DNA of 57,469 nt from the NCBI RefSeq assembly GCF_000739595.1, contig NZ_BBJP01000008.1:1-57469 (forward strand), written 5' to 3'. Below are positions 45,061 through 54,422 of this stretch, in pieces; position 1 is the stretch's first letter, and every line of letters starts with the position of its first letter. The notes beneath the pieces were generated by a model. The model had not been told where the DNA came from and ran no database searches. It was given only the letters and a program-made list of their open reading frames with translations. The position numbers and the translations under genes are program-made. The stretch is from Halorubrum halophilum. GTDB lineage: Archaea > Halobacteriota > Halobacteria > Halobacteriales > Haloferacaceae.

Positions 45061-45716
45061 GTTTCTTCGTGCTTGGCACCGGGACAGGTGTCGGCAAGAC
45101 TGTCATCACTGCTGGCCTCGTGGGCTGGCTCCGCGACCGCGGCCGCGATGCAGTCGGTATCAAGCCCGCACAGACTGGCTTTCCACCGGACGACGACGCT
45201 GGCTTCGTCGCCGAAGCCGCGGGAAGCGAGGACGCCAGTGTCTGCCTGCGCTATCTCGAACCCGCGCTTGCCCCGGCAGTTGCCGCAGACATAGAAGATG
45301 CTGCCCTCTCTTATGACGAGATCCTACAGGGTTGTCGGAGCGAACTAGAGGCTGCCGACCCGGGTGTCGTCGAAGGGATTGGTGGTCTCCGGGTGCCGCT
45401 CGCTGAGGGGAAGGAGGTCGTCGACCTAGCCGCCGATCTAGGATTACCGACGCTCGTAGTCGCACGCTCGGGACTCGGCACGCTCAATCACAGCGCGCTG
45501 ACCGTCAAGGCTCTCGAACGGCGCGGCCTTGACGTGTGCGGTGTGGTCCTTAACGATTACGCTGGCGAAACGCTCGCCGAGCGGACGAACCCCGACGTAC
45601 TCGAATCGATGGTCGATCGGCCTGTGTACACAGTGCCGGGACTCGACCTTGACACGCCGGGCAAGGCGGTGACAGCGGTAAAGGAAAACCTTCCGCCGAG
45701 CGTATTACCTGAATAG
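45057..45716 (+). CDS. bioD: Dethiobiotin synthetase BioD
   Basis: This is a 219-residue P-loop enzyme that closes the ureido ring of DAPA with CO2 and ATP. GTGTGVGKTV (8-17) is the P-loop, GIKPAQTGF (about 35-43) the substrate loop, and VEGIGGLRVPL (about 104-114) the GG-containing active-site loop. The last part LDVCGVVLNDYAG matches the family. It overlaps bioF by 4 bp (ATGA) and ends the bio operon. Genes for pimelate supply and for BioA are not in the window. Confidence 0.93.
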   Translation: MSFFVLGTGTGVGKTVITAGLVGWLRDRGRDAVGIKPAQTGFPPDDDAGFVAEAAGSEDASVCLRYLEPALAPAVAADIEDAALSYDEILQGCRSELEAADPGVVEGIGGLRVPLAEGKEVVDLAADLGLPTLVVARSGLGTLNHSALTVKALERRGLDVCGVVLNDYAGETLAERTNPDVLESMVDRPVYTVPGLDLDTPGKAVTAVKENLPPSVLPE

Positions 45717-45822
45717 CGCCTACGACGGACGCAGATGAATTGACAGATTCCGGGATTGATCCGCCTCAAAGCCGTATGCATTGAGACAACCAGTCTCAAC
45801 TTCTGTGCCTCCTGTAGTTGCT

Positions 45823-45838
45823 CACAGTTTCGGAGGAT
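45823..45838 (+). repeat. IS4-associated 16-bp motif (copy b)
   Basis: CACAGTTTCGGAGGAT is identical to the motif at 12861-12876 and lies at nearly the same distance (174 bp) beyond the transposase 3' end. Sequence between motif and gene is diverged, apart from the shared CGTGGATTTT-GCGCTGCTG block about 122 nt in. The stretch 45717-46011 has no gene. Confidence 0.5.
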
Positions 45839-46011
45839 AGGCTAGTTTCAGGTCGAATTAGCATCAATTCGTGGTGATTTTCAGCGTACTGGGATCAATT
45901 TTGAATTATTACTCTCGAACTACCAGACGAGCGTGCGTAATTGCGTGGATTTTGGCGCTGCTGGATACGGTTGTCACTCTTGAGCGGCGGACCCAGCAAG
46001 ATCTCAACGGG

Positions 46012-47625
46012 TTAGTCGTGTGGAATCAACGACGAGGCAACGAGCTCAACACACTCACCCGCGGTCAACACTGGTGCGTAGTCCATCTCTCCGTCGACAC
46101 CTGCTTTCAGCAGGAAATCGGTGAGCCGCCAGATATTGTACAAGAGTACGGCGAACACGAAGTAGAACAGGCGAACGCGGTAATCTTTCGAGGAGGTCTT
46201 CGCGAGAAAGTCGCCCTTGATGCTCTTGTACTCGCTCTCGATCTGCCACCGGCGGCTGTAACGCTGACAGAACGCCTCAGCCTCACCAGGTCCAACTCGA
46301 AGATTCGTCGCGAAGACGGCCGTTCCCTCCCCACTCGTCGACGGCACGTACAGGAGCCGCATTGGATGCGATCCAGATTCCACATGGACAGAAGCCGACT
46401 CAACAGCCACTTCTTGGTCGTCTTTGTCCATTTGTTCGAGTACATCCCGTTCGGAGCTGGAGACCCGCTTCGGAATGAGGTAGTTCACATCGAGGTTTGA
46501 GAGTGTCTGAAACACGCGTATCGAATCGAACTCCCGGTCACACAGCACTGTCTCGATTGGAACATGCTCTTTCGCTCGTCGAACGAGCGGTCGCACAGTA
46601 CGATGGATCTGATTCGACGGGTTCTCATCCCACTCAGAACTCTCTCGCACTGGTTCGACCGCGAGAACGAGCGGAATGTTCTGCCCGATGATCGAAAGCG
46701 TCGCAAATTTGAACGCTCGACCGTCTCTATCCTTTGTCCCGCTGACCATCGGCATCTCCTCGACATCCCCGTAGTAGGGAATAGTCGTGATATCGATCGC
46801 AGCGGTAACTGGTCTCCGAAAAGATGCTTCAGAGGCGATCACGGAGAGCAAGCGATTCGTTGTCTCATTGAATCCGTTCACGAGCTCTTTGGGATCGAAC
46901 TGCTTGACAGCGCGGAGGTGCGTGTCGCCGTGGGGACCGTACTCTTCACCACGACGGTATTGGAAGCGAGTCGCTCCCTGCCCGGTTCCACAGTGGACCA
47001 TCCCCATGAACGTCTGTAGCTCAAAGAATTGTGTGTCCTCGTACGAGGCGTTCGACGCCCGACCAGAGTCGAAGTGTCCGAAGGCGTGATCACGCGCGAG
47101 GCGCGTTGTCTGAACAATCTCTTCCTGTGAGAAGAATTCGTCTTCTACTGAGTCTGCGGCTTCCTCAGTATCGTTGAGGATCTCTGCCTTTGGCCGAACC
47201 TCGGGCGCTGAAATGTCGCGATCGTGGACTTCCTTGATGACGAAGTGGGCGGCAGCGTGGATGTATTCGTGAACGGCGTTGTCGAATCGATTTCGCCACG
47301 CACGCGAGAACGCTGATTCGTCGGGTACCCGGCTGAAGCCGAGAATAGTAGCGACTTCCGGTTGTCGGGTAAGTCGTCGACTGAAGTCGGCGTATGAGTC
47401 ACCCGTTATCTCCATGAACACGAACGAGAACACCACCGCGCGAAAGGAAAGTGGCGCAGGATGCCACGCTGGATACCCGTCTTCGATCGCGTCTATCGCG
47501 TGATCGAGATTCTCGAACGCGGTGACGAGATCGAACCCTTTGAGTTTGTTTCGGATGGTGATCCCGAGCTGGTATCCTTCACACAAAGGGCCCATGTCCT
47601 GATTTATATCGAAGGAGTGAACCAC
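46012..47625 (-). CDS. IS4-type transposase (copy 2)
   Basis: This is a 537-residue sister of the transposase at 13050-14675, in the same orientation and apparently intact. It has the same DDE residues (AAIDITTIPYYGD, ETVLCDREFDS, YSRRWQIESEYKSIK). Differences are scattered substitutions plus a different first 15 residues (MVHSFDINQDMGPL). It forms the right border of the metabolic island. The start region runs into a gene remnant at 47635-47784, so the element's right end lies within the short spacer or has been lost. Confidence 0.9.
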   Translation of the reverse strand: MVHSFDINQDMGPLCEGYQLGITIRNKLKGFDLVTAFENLDHAIDAIEDGYPAWHPAPLSFRAVVFSFVFMEITGDSYADFSRRLTRQPEVATILGFSRVPDESAFSRAWRNRFDNAVHEYIHAAAHFVIKEVHDRDISAPEVRPKAEILNDTEEAADSVEDEFFSQEEIVQTTRLARDHAFGHFDSGRASNASYEDTQFFELQTFMGMVHCGTGQGATRFQYRRGEEYGPHGDTHLRAVKQFDPKELVNGFNETTNRLLSVIASEASFRRPVTAAIDITTIPYYGDVEEMPMVSGTKDRDGRAFKFATLSIIGQNIPLVLAVEPVRESSEWDENPSNQIHRTVRPLVRRAKEHVPIETVLCDREFDSIRVFQTLSNLDVNYLIPKRVSSSERDVLEQMDKDDQEVAVESASVHVESGSHPMRLLYVPSTSGEGTAVFATNLRVGPGEAEAFCQRYSRRWQIESEYKSIKGDFLAKTSSKDYRVRLFYFVFAVLLYNIWRLTDFLLKAGVDGEMDYAPVLTAGECVELVASSLIPHD

Positions 47626-47634
47626 TACAACTGC

Positions 47635-47784
47635 TCATATCTCAAATGTCTTAATTAGAGCACTCTCGGTCGTTTCACGAACGTACAGCTCGACCGGAAC
47701 GCCGACCGCGAACAGCGGAACCGCGATGGCCATCGAGTACGTTGCCGTCTCCAGTGCCGAATACTCGCAGATCAGCGGTGCGAC
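47635..47784 (-). pseudogene. C-terminal remnant of a membrane transporter-like gene
   Basis: In one minus-strand frame this codes VAPLICEYSALETATYSMAI followed by AVPLFAVGVPVELYVRETT and ESALIKTFEI, then stop at 47635. It has one strong hydrophobic segment and a transporter-like end. A stop codon directly precedes it, so only the 3' tail of a gene survives beside the IS4 copy. The family is not recognisable. 47785-48042 shows no gene. Confidence 0.45.
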
Positions 47785-48042
47785 TCAGATGACTCCAATT
47801 CATTCAAAATAAGAATGACCGAGAGAACAGTCGAAGCGTAACCGATTTCCTGTTTGGTGGTGGCTCATAGATGGATGTAGCCTTCGTGTAGTAGACCTTA
47901 TTTGCCGGTCAGTCCGCACTCTTCGGCACCCAGATATTTCAGGCAAGGTTATGTATGGATAAAAGAAAACCGACAGATTCGGTAGAACTATCACGGTCAA
48001 GGAGATGATTAGTTTTATTAAATAACCAGTGAATTCATTTCC

Positions 48043-48552
48043 GTGAACCAATTTGATATTTTGTCAGGGAATTGTACAATACGTAATGATCATATAGAGA
48101 TCAATAGCAGTAAGATGACTAGAGCTAAACGTCTATTAACAAACAGCTATACACTCCAAATTATTCTGTCAGCGACAATTCTATACATCACACTATCGAT
48201 ACTTCTTAATAATGGTATTTTCATCAGAAGTATAGCATTAGGTGGTTTGTTTAGTGGTTTATTTTTAGCTGCCCTGTTATTGTTAGGAAAATCAGTGTAT
48301 AATAGGTATTTTAATGTCTCTGACGATAGTAAAATTCTGATTGAATCAATTGAGCAGATCATCCTGTCCAAACCAAATAAGATTGGGCACCCACAGATAA
48401 TTATACGATACCATGAAGATGGTTCCGAGAAACTCAGAGTCTTACAACTAATGCCTACCTATTCAAAAACTGAGAGGGATAGTATATCAGATGTTGAGGA
48501 TATTTTAGTCCAAAATAATTTGAATGTCAAATATCGTGACGAAATTGGGTAA
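48043..48552 (+). CDS. Membrane protein of unknown function, AT-rich
   Basis: This is a 169-residue protein from GTG 48043. Two transmembrane segments (LQIILSATILYITLSILL and IALGGLFSGLFLAALLLLG) are followed by a soluble domain (NVSDDSKILIESIEQIILSK to the C-terminus) with mixed beta/helix character. The gene is clearly more AT-rich and more Ile/Asn/Lys-rich than its neighbours, which suggests recent transfer from a different host. A TATA-like TTTTATTAAATAA (48012-48024) lies about 25 nt before the start. Function unknown. Confidence 0.65.
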   Translation: MNQFDILSGNCTIRNDHIEINSSKMTRAKRLLTNSYTLQIILSATILYITLSILLNNGIFIRSIALGGLFSGLFLAALLLLGKSVYNRYFNVSDDSKILIESIEQIILSKPNKIGHPQIIIRYHEDGSEKLRVLQLMPTYSKTERDSISDVEDILVQNNLNVKYRDEIG

Positions 48553-48734
48553 TAGCCTCCAAGTATCGTGTGTCGTCAACTCGTGACTCTCATTGACCAT
48601 CTGTTTCCGCCGATAGTATATTCGAAAAATATTTCAACATATCTGTACACTGTCGCGCATTACACGCCTTCTGGCGCTGAGAAACAACTCAGTCGGAGGG
48701 AGTCAGTCTAGTCGTGGATCGCGATAGCCGTTGA

Positions 48735-48905
48735 CAGCTACGTCGTCGATGTCGGCGGCTTTGAACTTGAAGCTAACCATCAGGTCCGGTTCCGCCAATT
48801 TTTGTTTTCAATAAGAAATCTGTCATTCGCTAAATATTGTGTAACAGCGCACCGAACATGAAGTAGAACAACTTGACGCAGTAATCCTTACCAGACTGTA
48901 CGAAT
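48735..48905 (-). pseudogene. Decayed IS4-type transposase 3' remnant
   Basis: On the minus strand, KDYCVKLFYFMFGALLHNI, an internal stop, then RMTDFLLKTKIGG match the KDYRVRLFYFVFAVLLYNIW and RLTDFLLKAGVGG end of the IS4-type transposases at 13050 and 46012. A frame change then leads to a different tail (VSFKFKAADIDDVAVNGYRD). Only this C-terminal fragment survives, butted against the htpX stop codon. The rest of 48553-48734 has no gene. Confidence 0.7.
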
Positions 48906-48906
48906 C

Positions 48907-49902
48907 TCAGTGAAAATGATTTTCGTATTCTGCTTTGAGCCGTTCTATTCGTTTCCCTGTCGGTGGATGTGTCGAAAACAATCGATGTTTGAATCGGGTA
49001 AACGGTACAACATCTCTAACAGAATCAGCTGTATCCGGTTCAACGATTGCGAAGGCTGATATAGACGTTCGCCGGAAATCAGTAGTGGGGCGCTCATCGA
49101 ATGAGCTATCGATTGTTTCGAGTGCCGACACAAGGGCTGCTGGTTCACCAGTGATCGCAACCGCCCCACGGTCGGCGGCAAATTCACGCGTACGGGCGAA
49201 GGAGGATGATAGTAACCAAGAGAATATCCAAAGAGGAAAGACAAGTACAAGACCGACAAAGAGGATGGCGTCGGTATAATCTGCACGACTGACGACACCA
49301 TGTTTGATTCCGGCCGTTGGACCGCTAAGTAATTCTTTAATGCGTTCGGCAGCGGCTACTGGCTGGGTTGAGAAAGTCATGACTGCTGTATCGTGATTTT
49401 TAATGTGAGCAACTTCATGTGCAACAACCGCACGTAGTTCTGACTCCTCAAGTGCGTTCAACAGCCCTTCACTGACGACTAACCGAGATGTACGGGCAGT
49501 AAAACCCGTTGTCAACGATATCGGCGTCTCTGTCGGTGCCACGTAGATTGTAGGGGCTGGGACGGCCACCTGATGTGCAATGTTACGAACTGTCGAAAGT
49601 AGCTCTGGATACTCAGCTTCCGACGCTCGCTGAGCACCGATGATTGCGATTACGTGGTCGGGTGCGTTACGCTCACCCCACAACACGATACTCAAAATAA
49701 TTCCTGATATAGAGATGACCAATATATTAACTTTATCTCCGGTGAAGAGGTCGACTCCACTGCCAGCGACGATCCACAGAGACATTGTGATGAAGAACAC
49801 TACGATTCCACTCACAAGTGCAGCTGCGAGCGTTGTCAAGACTAACACCGACAGCGAAAGCACGATCCACAACTGTAACCGCCTATTTGGGGACCAGTCC
49901 AT
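48907..49902 (-). CDS. htpX: HtpX-like M48 membrane metalloprotease
   Basis: This is a 331-residue protein. Two N-terminal TM segments (LWIVLSLSVLVLTTLAAAL; ISISGIILSIVLW) precede the catalytic zinc motif HEVAH (162-166). A hydrophobic segment (AILFVGLVLVFPLWIFSWLL) and the third ligand Glu (REFAADRGAV) follow. HtpX proteases degrade misfolded membrane proteins. A TATATAA-type box (about 49923-49929 on the minus strand) lies about 25 nt before the ATG, so the transcript is probably leaderless. It appears intact among mobile elements. Confidence 0.9.
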   Translation of the reverse strand: MDWSPNRRLQLWIVLSLSVLVLTTLAAALVSGIVVFFITMSLWIVAGSGVDLFTGDKVNILVISISGIILSIVLWGERNAPDHVIAIIGAQRASEAEYPELLSTVRNIAHQVAVPAPTIYVAPTETPISLTTGFTARTSRLVVSEGLLNALEESELRAVVAHEVAHIKNHDTAVMTFSTQPVAAAERIKELLSGPTAGIKHGVVSRADYTDAILFVGLVLVFPLWIFSWLLSSSFARTREFAADRGAVAITGEPAALVSALETIDSSFDERPTTDFRRTSISAFAIVEPDTADSVRDVVPFTRFKHRLFSTHPPTGKRIERLKAEYENHFH

Positions 49903-49991
49903 GAAGGTACGTACGGATGGGTTTATATAAGACTTCAGTTGGCTCTATAAACTCGATCAATAGATGTGAAAATAAGCCACGCATCAAACAC

Positions 49992-50007
49992 ATCCTCCGA
50001 GATTGTG
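49992..50007 (+). repeat. IS4-associated 16-bp motif (inverted form)
   Basis: ATCCTCCGAGATTGTG lies 195 bp from the 3' end of the transposase at 50203. With the preceding CACGCATCA it matches the copy at 37286-37301, and its reverse complement resembles CACAGTTTCGGAGGAT. The stretch 49903-50202 holds no gene. Confidence 0.45.
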
Positions 50008-50202
50008 AGTTGCTAATACCGGGTATTTGCTGTACGGGATTCCCAGTTTTTGGGCAAATTAATCACGCTTCATCTGCTAATCTCGGGGAAAAGCCCGCTA
50101 CATAACTATCAAAAAGTCATCTACACACAAAATCCGGTAAATTTGAAGAACAGCGTACTGATGGCTCTACGCGAACGGGCGAATGCGAAAGTCAGAGAGC
50201 GG

Positions 50203-51924
50203 CTATATCAGCCCGGTCAGCTGCCGATCGATAAACGCAATGAATCGCTGTGCAGTTATCCGCGGCTTCGACCGGAAATCCACGTCAAGCCCAGCCTGAA
50301 CGAGAAAATCGACCATCAACCAGGCGTTGTACAGGAGGACTGCGAATCCGAAATGGAACAGTCGGACGCTGAAATCCTTCGACGTCGTCCACGCGGTGAA
50401 CTCCTTGATCTTCTTGTACGCCGTTTCAATCCCACCACGACGATTGTACTGCTCGACCTTCCGCTTCGTCTGTCTGCGGTCAAGCGCGATTTCATCCTCT
50501 GCGTGCGTGTTCGTATAGAACGGAACCGCAGCCTGATCCTCTTCAGGAATGAGTTCTTCGCCCTCATCAGCTGTCTCACCGTACCCGTACTGGTCGTCGT
50601 CAGGGTCACCGGGTAATCCGATGAGCGTTGTCGTGACGCGCTCGTTCGACACGCCGTGTTTCACCGCGCCACGTAATGCCCATTCTTGCTCGACGGACAC
50701 GATTCCGCGCTCCATGTCCACGTTCCTATTGAGCCAGCGTTTTGTTCGGTCATTCCGTGGAGCTGGCATCAAGTACCTCATGTTGTGCTGTTCAAACGCT
50801 GAAATTGTATCTGCGGATGCGAACTCTCGGTCAGCGTACACGCATCGCGGTGTCACGTAGTGTTTCGTCATGGAGAGGAGTTCTCGAACGACATCCCCAA
50901 TTACGTACGATTTCTCTTTATTACCTGGGTACGCTTGATTGTCGGTGAAGTCTGGGTTGCCGACCGGCAGCATCCCGACGACCATGTGGACGCCGTCTCC
51001 AACGAGTGTTGCAGTAGCGAATTTATGACACCACTTGTACTGCTTATGATCGGGTGTGCCGGTCACCCATTCTAGTCCGTCGCGTTCACCATAGTACGCG
51101 ACGTATGTGATATCAATCGCCATGAAAACGGGGTCTGGGAAGTCAGCGTACGGTTTGATGCGGGTCAACGCACGGCGCGCTGCGTTATTCACCATATCGG
51201 TGATTCCCTGAACGGAAAGTTGGTGAATTGCGTTCAACAGCGTTTCTCCTCTCATTCCGTCCTCATAGAACGGGTCTTCAGTCGGGTGAATATCTTTGTT
51301 CTCCGCGAGTTTATCGCCGTGGATGTCCGCACCGCCATTCGCGGCTTCACCCTCCATTCCCATGACGGCCATCAACTCTAGAAAATCGTCTTGGTCGTAA
51401 ATGGCATGCTCAGGACGAGGGATATCAAGCTCGGGAAACACGACACCAGCCATTTCGTCTAGCACTTCTTTCGTTTTCTTCCGAAGGAGACGTTGCTCTG
51501 TGCGTTTCGATTTCCCATCTGTTTCTTCGATTTTTAGCCCGGTGTGTCCGCCGATTGGACTGTCGCGTTCCGTGGCGATCTCGTCGATTGTTTTCGCTGT
51601 CGGTTCGATAGTCTCCTGTAGAGACTCGAATCGTTCTCGCCATGCACGAGCGAACGTGTCTCCGTGCGGGATTTCCTCCTCGTTGAATCCGAACGCTTCA
51701 GCGATCTCTGGGTTCGATTTGAGACGGTCGGACAGCCCAGTAACGGATTCATCCTCGGTTTTTGCCCACAACATTGCCAAGAACATCGGCTCGAAAGCGG
51801 TTGTTTCAGCGTGCCACTCAGGGTACGAGTCATCACGCTGGTACATTGAGACATCAAGTTCCTGACCGAGCTCCGCCCAATCAGTACCATGCTCTATGAC
51901 CTCGTCAGCTTGCTTTGAGATCAT
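50203..51924 (-). CDS. IS4-type transposase, third subgroup
   Basis: This is a 573-residue DDE transposase from ATG 51924 (MISKQADEV). An upstream in-frame Met at 51975 lies in the neighbouring IS5 element and is not the real start. The catalytic residues are in MAIDITYVAYYG, RCVYADREFASAD and YNRRGGIETAYKKIK (Y-(2)-R-(3)-E-(6)-K). It appears intact, but the IS5 element inserted 8 bp upstream of its ATG has removed its promoter or terminal repeat, so it may be silent. Confidence 0.87.
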   Translation of the reverse strand: MISKQADEVIEHGTDWAELGQELDVSMYQRDDSYPEWHAETTAFEPMFLAMLWAKTEDESVTGLSDRLKSNPEIAEAFGFNEEEIPHGDTFARAWRERFESLQETIEPTAKTIDEIATERDSPIGGHTGLKIEETDGKSKRTEQRLLRKKTKEVLDEMAGVVFPELDIPRPEHAIYDQDDFLELMAVMGMEGEAANGGADIHGDKLAENKDIHPTEDPFYEDGMRGETLLNAIHQLSVQGITDMVNNAARRALTRIKPYADFPDPVFMAIDITYVAYYGERDGLEWVTGTPDHKQYKWCHKFATATLVGDGVHMVVGMLPVGNPDFTDNQAYPGNKEKSYVIGDVVRELLSMTKHYVTPRCVYADREFASADTISAFEQHNMRYLMPAPRNDRTKRWLNRNVDMERGIVSVEQEWALRGAVKHGVSNERVTTTLIGLPGDPDDDQYGYGETADEGEELIPEEDQAAVPFYTNTHAEDEIALDRRQTKRKVEQYNRRGGIETAYKKIKEFTAWTTSKDFSVRLFHFGFAVLLYNAWLMVDFLVQAGLDVDFRSKPRITAQRFIAFIDRQLTGLI

Positions 51925-51932
51925 ATTCAAAG

Positions 51933-52861
51933 TGCTGTGTTGAATAGATGCTGAGTCACGGTTACAGCGGCTCACACAGTGGTTCTATGTTGGTGATGGC
52001 GAACATCAAGACGATTTCACGGAACTGCCGATACCAGCCCAGCGCTCGCACGGCATCGCCGAGCGAGCGCTTGGTTGTTGAGTACGATGTTTCGGCCATC
52101 CACCGCTGAGAGTAGCCCTTCGCTCGGTTGAGTGCGTTATTCGCAGCTGCTTTCGCTGACGACCCGCGGTAATGAACGAGGTACTCAACGTCATATGCGG
52201 CGATTTCGTACTCGGTATGCCAGTCTTGGAAGCCGTTGTCGGCGGCGACGGACTGCAGGTCGTCCGCGTTTCGGCGGACGACCTGCGGTCCGGTCTTCGT
52301 ATCATGCTTCCACCGTGCGTTGATGTGAACGTCGAGAACAGCAAGCGATTCCACATCAGTCAATGTCGTCACTTTCAGCGTCTGTATCGTCCGTCCTGCC
52401 CGCTGACGAAAGTACGATGACGCACGTCGGCGATCGAAGAACGTGCTGTCGAGCGCAGCGTGGCCAGACTGCGGGTGCTGCTGCGCGGAAACGCGCAGCA
52501 GCGCCCGCCACACCCACATTTTCAGCCGGTCAAACGACTTGTAGATCGTCGTGTGATCGGGGAGATCGTCCCGGTCTAGGTCGAGAGCGTCACGAACTTC
52601 ATCCATATACTTCAGCCGATTCGGCGTTTCACGGTAGCTGTGGGTCTCTTCGACCCGAAAACAGTGAAGAACAACGTGGACCCAGCGGGCGAACCCGCCG
52701 CTGGCGGGCTCGCCCGCGTGCTTCCCCAACGCTTGTTTAGCTAGGTGACGACACTGCTCGATGAAGTCGAGGATATCGATTTCCATGGTAGGTTCGATTT
52801 CCTCGGCTTCACCCTTCTAAACCGGTGATATCGGCTAATAAGATCGCTCTTCAACAGAGCA
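51933..52861 (-). mobile_element. 929-bp IS5-family insertion sequence
   Basis: The terminal repeats are TGCTGTGTTGAA (51933-51944) and, inverted, TTCAACAGAGCA (52850-52861), with one mismatch. The element contains one transposase gene. No target duplication was obvious. It abuts an IS4 transposase on one side and ends inside the 3' end of a membrane protein gene on the other, so it has affected both. Confidence 0.75.
51962..52786 (-). CDS. IS5-family transposase
   Basis: This is a 274-residue DDE transposase, a normal length for the haloarchaeal IS5 subgroup. It has HAALDSTFFDRR with the first Asp, SVAADNGFQDW with the second, and SQRWMAETSYSTTKRSLGD with the catalytic Glu. A helical N-terminal DNA-binding part begins MEIDILDFIEQCRHLAKQAL. 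It is intact and sits inside clear terminal repeats. It differs clearly from the IS5 transposase at 56590. Confidence 0.9.
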   Translation of the reverse strand: MEIDILDFIEQCRHLAKQALGKHAGEPASGGFARWVHVVLHCFRVEETHSYRETPNRLKYMDEVRDALDLDRDDLPDHTTIYKSFDRLKMWVWRALLRVSAQQHPQSGHAALDSTFFDRRRASSYFRQRAGRTIQTLKVTTLTDVESLAVLDVHINARWKHDTKTGPQVVRRNADDLQSVAADNGFQDWHTEYEIAAYDVEYLVHYRGSSAKAAANNALNRAKGYSQRWMAETSYSTTKRSLGDAVRALGWYRQFREIVLMFAITNIEPLCEPL

Positions 52862-53213
52862 GTCCGATCGAGTATCCAACTACGGTAATCACTCCAGAGA
52901 TGATTGCTCCGCTTCCAACTGGGAATATGAAAGCGCCCGGACCTGCCGCGACTGGGATAAACAAATTGAGTGTGAAAGCGAAACTCGGGCCGAATGCGAG
53001 TATCCAATTCCCAACGAGATCTGTACCCTGAAACGCCCGGAAGACAACGATGGCGGTAATAAGGAGCGCGCCCACCCAAACAATAGCCGATTGTACTGAA
53101 GTTGACGGCTCCAAGTCCCAGACCCGCAGTCCAGTCAACGTCCCGAAAACAAAGAGAAAGGCGGCCGTAGCCACTAAAATTTCACTTGTTCCCTTGTTCA
53201 AGAACATACACAT
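52851..53213 (-). CDS. Membrane protein, C-terminus altered by IS5
   Basis: This is a 120-residue protein with about four hydrophobic segments (ILVATAAFLFVFGTLTGL, AIVWVGALLITAIVVF, LAFGPSFAFTLNLFIPVA, AIISGVITVVGYSIGLLC). Its last codons and stop come from the IS5 terminal repeat, so the original C-terminus is lost. The start is ATG 53213 or 53207. I do not recognise the family, and function is unknown. Confidence 0.6.
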   Translation of the reverse strand: MCMFLNKGTSEILVATAAFLFVFGTLTGLRVWDLEPSTSVQSAIVWVGALLITAIVVFRAFQGTDLVGNWILAFGPSFAFTLNLFIPVAAGPGAFIFPVGSGAIISGVITVVGYSIGLLC

Positions 53214-53281
53214 TTATTTTATCCTCCATTACGTGTACTTTGCGGGTCAAACCGGGATGATCTAAGCGATCTGCGAGTTCC

Positions 53282-53593
53282 CTACTTTGAGGGGACTGCC
53301 GTTTCGTTCTTTGTCATTCTCGGGGTTAGGACCAACCCGGCTCCCACGATGATGAGTCCGATCGGGGTAAGGATCGCTGGGAGTGGGGTACTACATTCGT
53401 TCACTCCGTCGGGCGTGTACAGGAAGTTTCCATCTTCCACACCGATTATGCCGACTCCCTGCCCCTCTCCTTCTGGAACACCGACGTCTGTACAACCCCC
53501 GAACATCATGCTGGGGAACGACATCAATAGTGCGAGAGAGATAGTAATCCCGACAGAGAGTAAAACGGTGCCGAGGAGGGCTATTCGGTTCAT
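53282..53593 (-). CDS. Small two-TM membrane protein
   Basis: This is a 103-residue protein with an N-terminal TM segment (LLGTVLLSVGITISLALLM), a Gly/Cys-containing external loop (GGCTDVGVPEGEGQGVGI and NECSTPLP) and a second TM (AILTPIGLIIVGAGLVL). The two Cys in the loop could form a disulfide. The family is not recognised. It is separated from the next gene by the left end of the IS5-derived element at 53662. Confidence 0.6.
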   Translation of the reverse strand: MNRIALLGTVLLSVGITISLALLMSFPSMMFGGCTDVGVPEGEGQGVGIIGVEDGNFLYTPDGVNECSTPLPAILTPIGLIIVGAGLVLTPRMTKNETAVPSK

Positions 53594-53809
53594 ATCAAAT
53601 CCTATCCGCTGTTAAACAAGTGTTTTGTGGGGATTAGGAGTGATTGCGTATATTGGGCTCAGGTTCTGTTGAAACCCTTCAGACAGATTCTCACCTGAAA
53701 CAGCTGGTCGCTGAAGGCTGCTTATTGAACCCGGTCATAGAGTACCTGCCCGTTTTGGAATTTTATTTCACCCGAAAGCACTTATTCTCAGTCAAGTCAT
53801 TTTGAACTA

Positions 53810-54268
53810 ATGAAAAGACGCCAATTCCTCGCCGGAACCGTCCCCACGGCATCCGTAGCTTTGGGCGGATGCCTTGGGACCGGTCCGTCTTGTTCGGGAG
53901 AGGATAACTGGCCACCGAATGTCCAAGTGGAGGAATTGGAACTCACACCGGGCGACTCGGAATCCTTCGAAATACAGGTAGACGGTATTACTGGATTCTC
54001 GTTCGACTCACGGTTGTATTCATGCGGTACGGATGCGCCAGTCAGATTTGGGGATGTCGACACCTCACCAGCGATAGATGCTCAACTTGACTCGTGCCCG
54101 CCAATATGGATATGGGATGACTGTACACGTGTGACGGTAGATGTGCCGGTTCATCTTGATCCTGATGCCGAAACCGGAACCTACGAATACGGTTTCAGCG
54201 TTAGGGAAACGATCAGCGATCGGAACTCACATGACTACGAATATGCGATCACGGTGACTGAGAACTGA
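53810..54268 (+). CDS. Tat-exported lipoprotein of unknown function
   Basis: This is a 152-residue protein starting MKRRQFLAGTVPTASVALGG, a twin-arginine signal with a lipobox (LGGC). The mature part is a predicted beta-rich domain with six further Cys (for example PSCSGED, YSCGTD, LDSCPP, DDCTR), possibly disulfide-linked outside the cell. No named family is recognised. It lies within the IS5-derived element, so it may be cargo. Confidence 0.7.
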   Translation: MKRRQFLAGTVPTASVALGGCLGTGPSCSGEDNWPPNVQVEELELTPGDSESFEIQVDGITGFSFDSRLYSCGTDAPVRFGDVDTSPAIDAQLDSCPPIWIWDDCTRVTVDVPVHLDPDAETGTYEYGFSVRETISDRNSHDYEYAITVTEN

Positions 54269-54422
54269 AACCTGACTGAGAAGCACTAAGCGTACCTTCT
54301 GTACTGACCGATCTACAGTCGATACTTCTGGAGTTGTGTGGCAGAATCAACGGCAAGATCGCGCTTGCGAATCAGTCACATCGTAATTTCTTAGTTTTCA
54401 AGGCGTAAAACGCGGATTGTGT

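Noticed and set aside
51925-51975. Upstream start (51975) of the IS4-type transposase
   Set aside because: These 17 residues are encoded by the neighbouring IS5 terminal sequence; ATG 51924 is the natural start.
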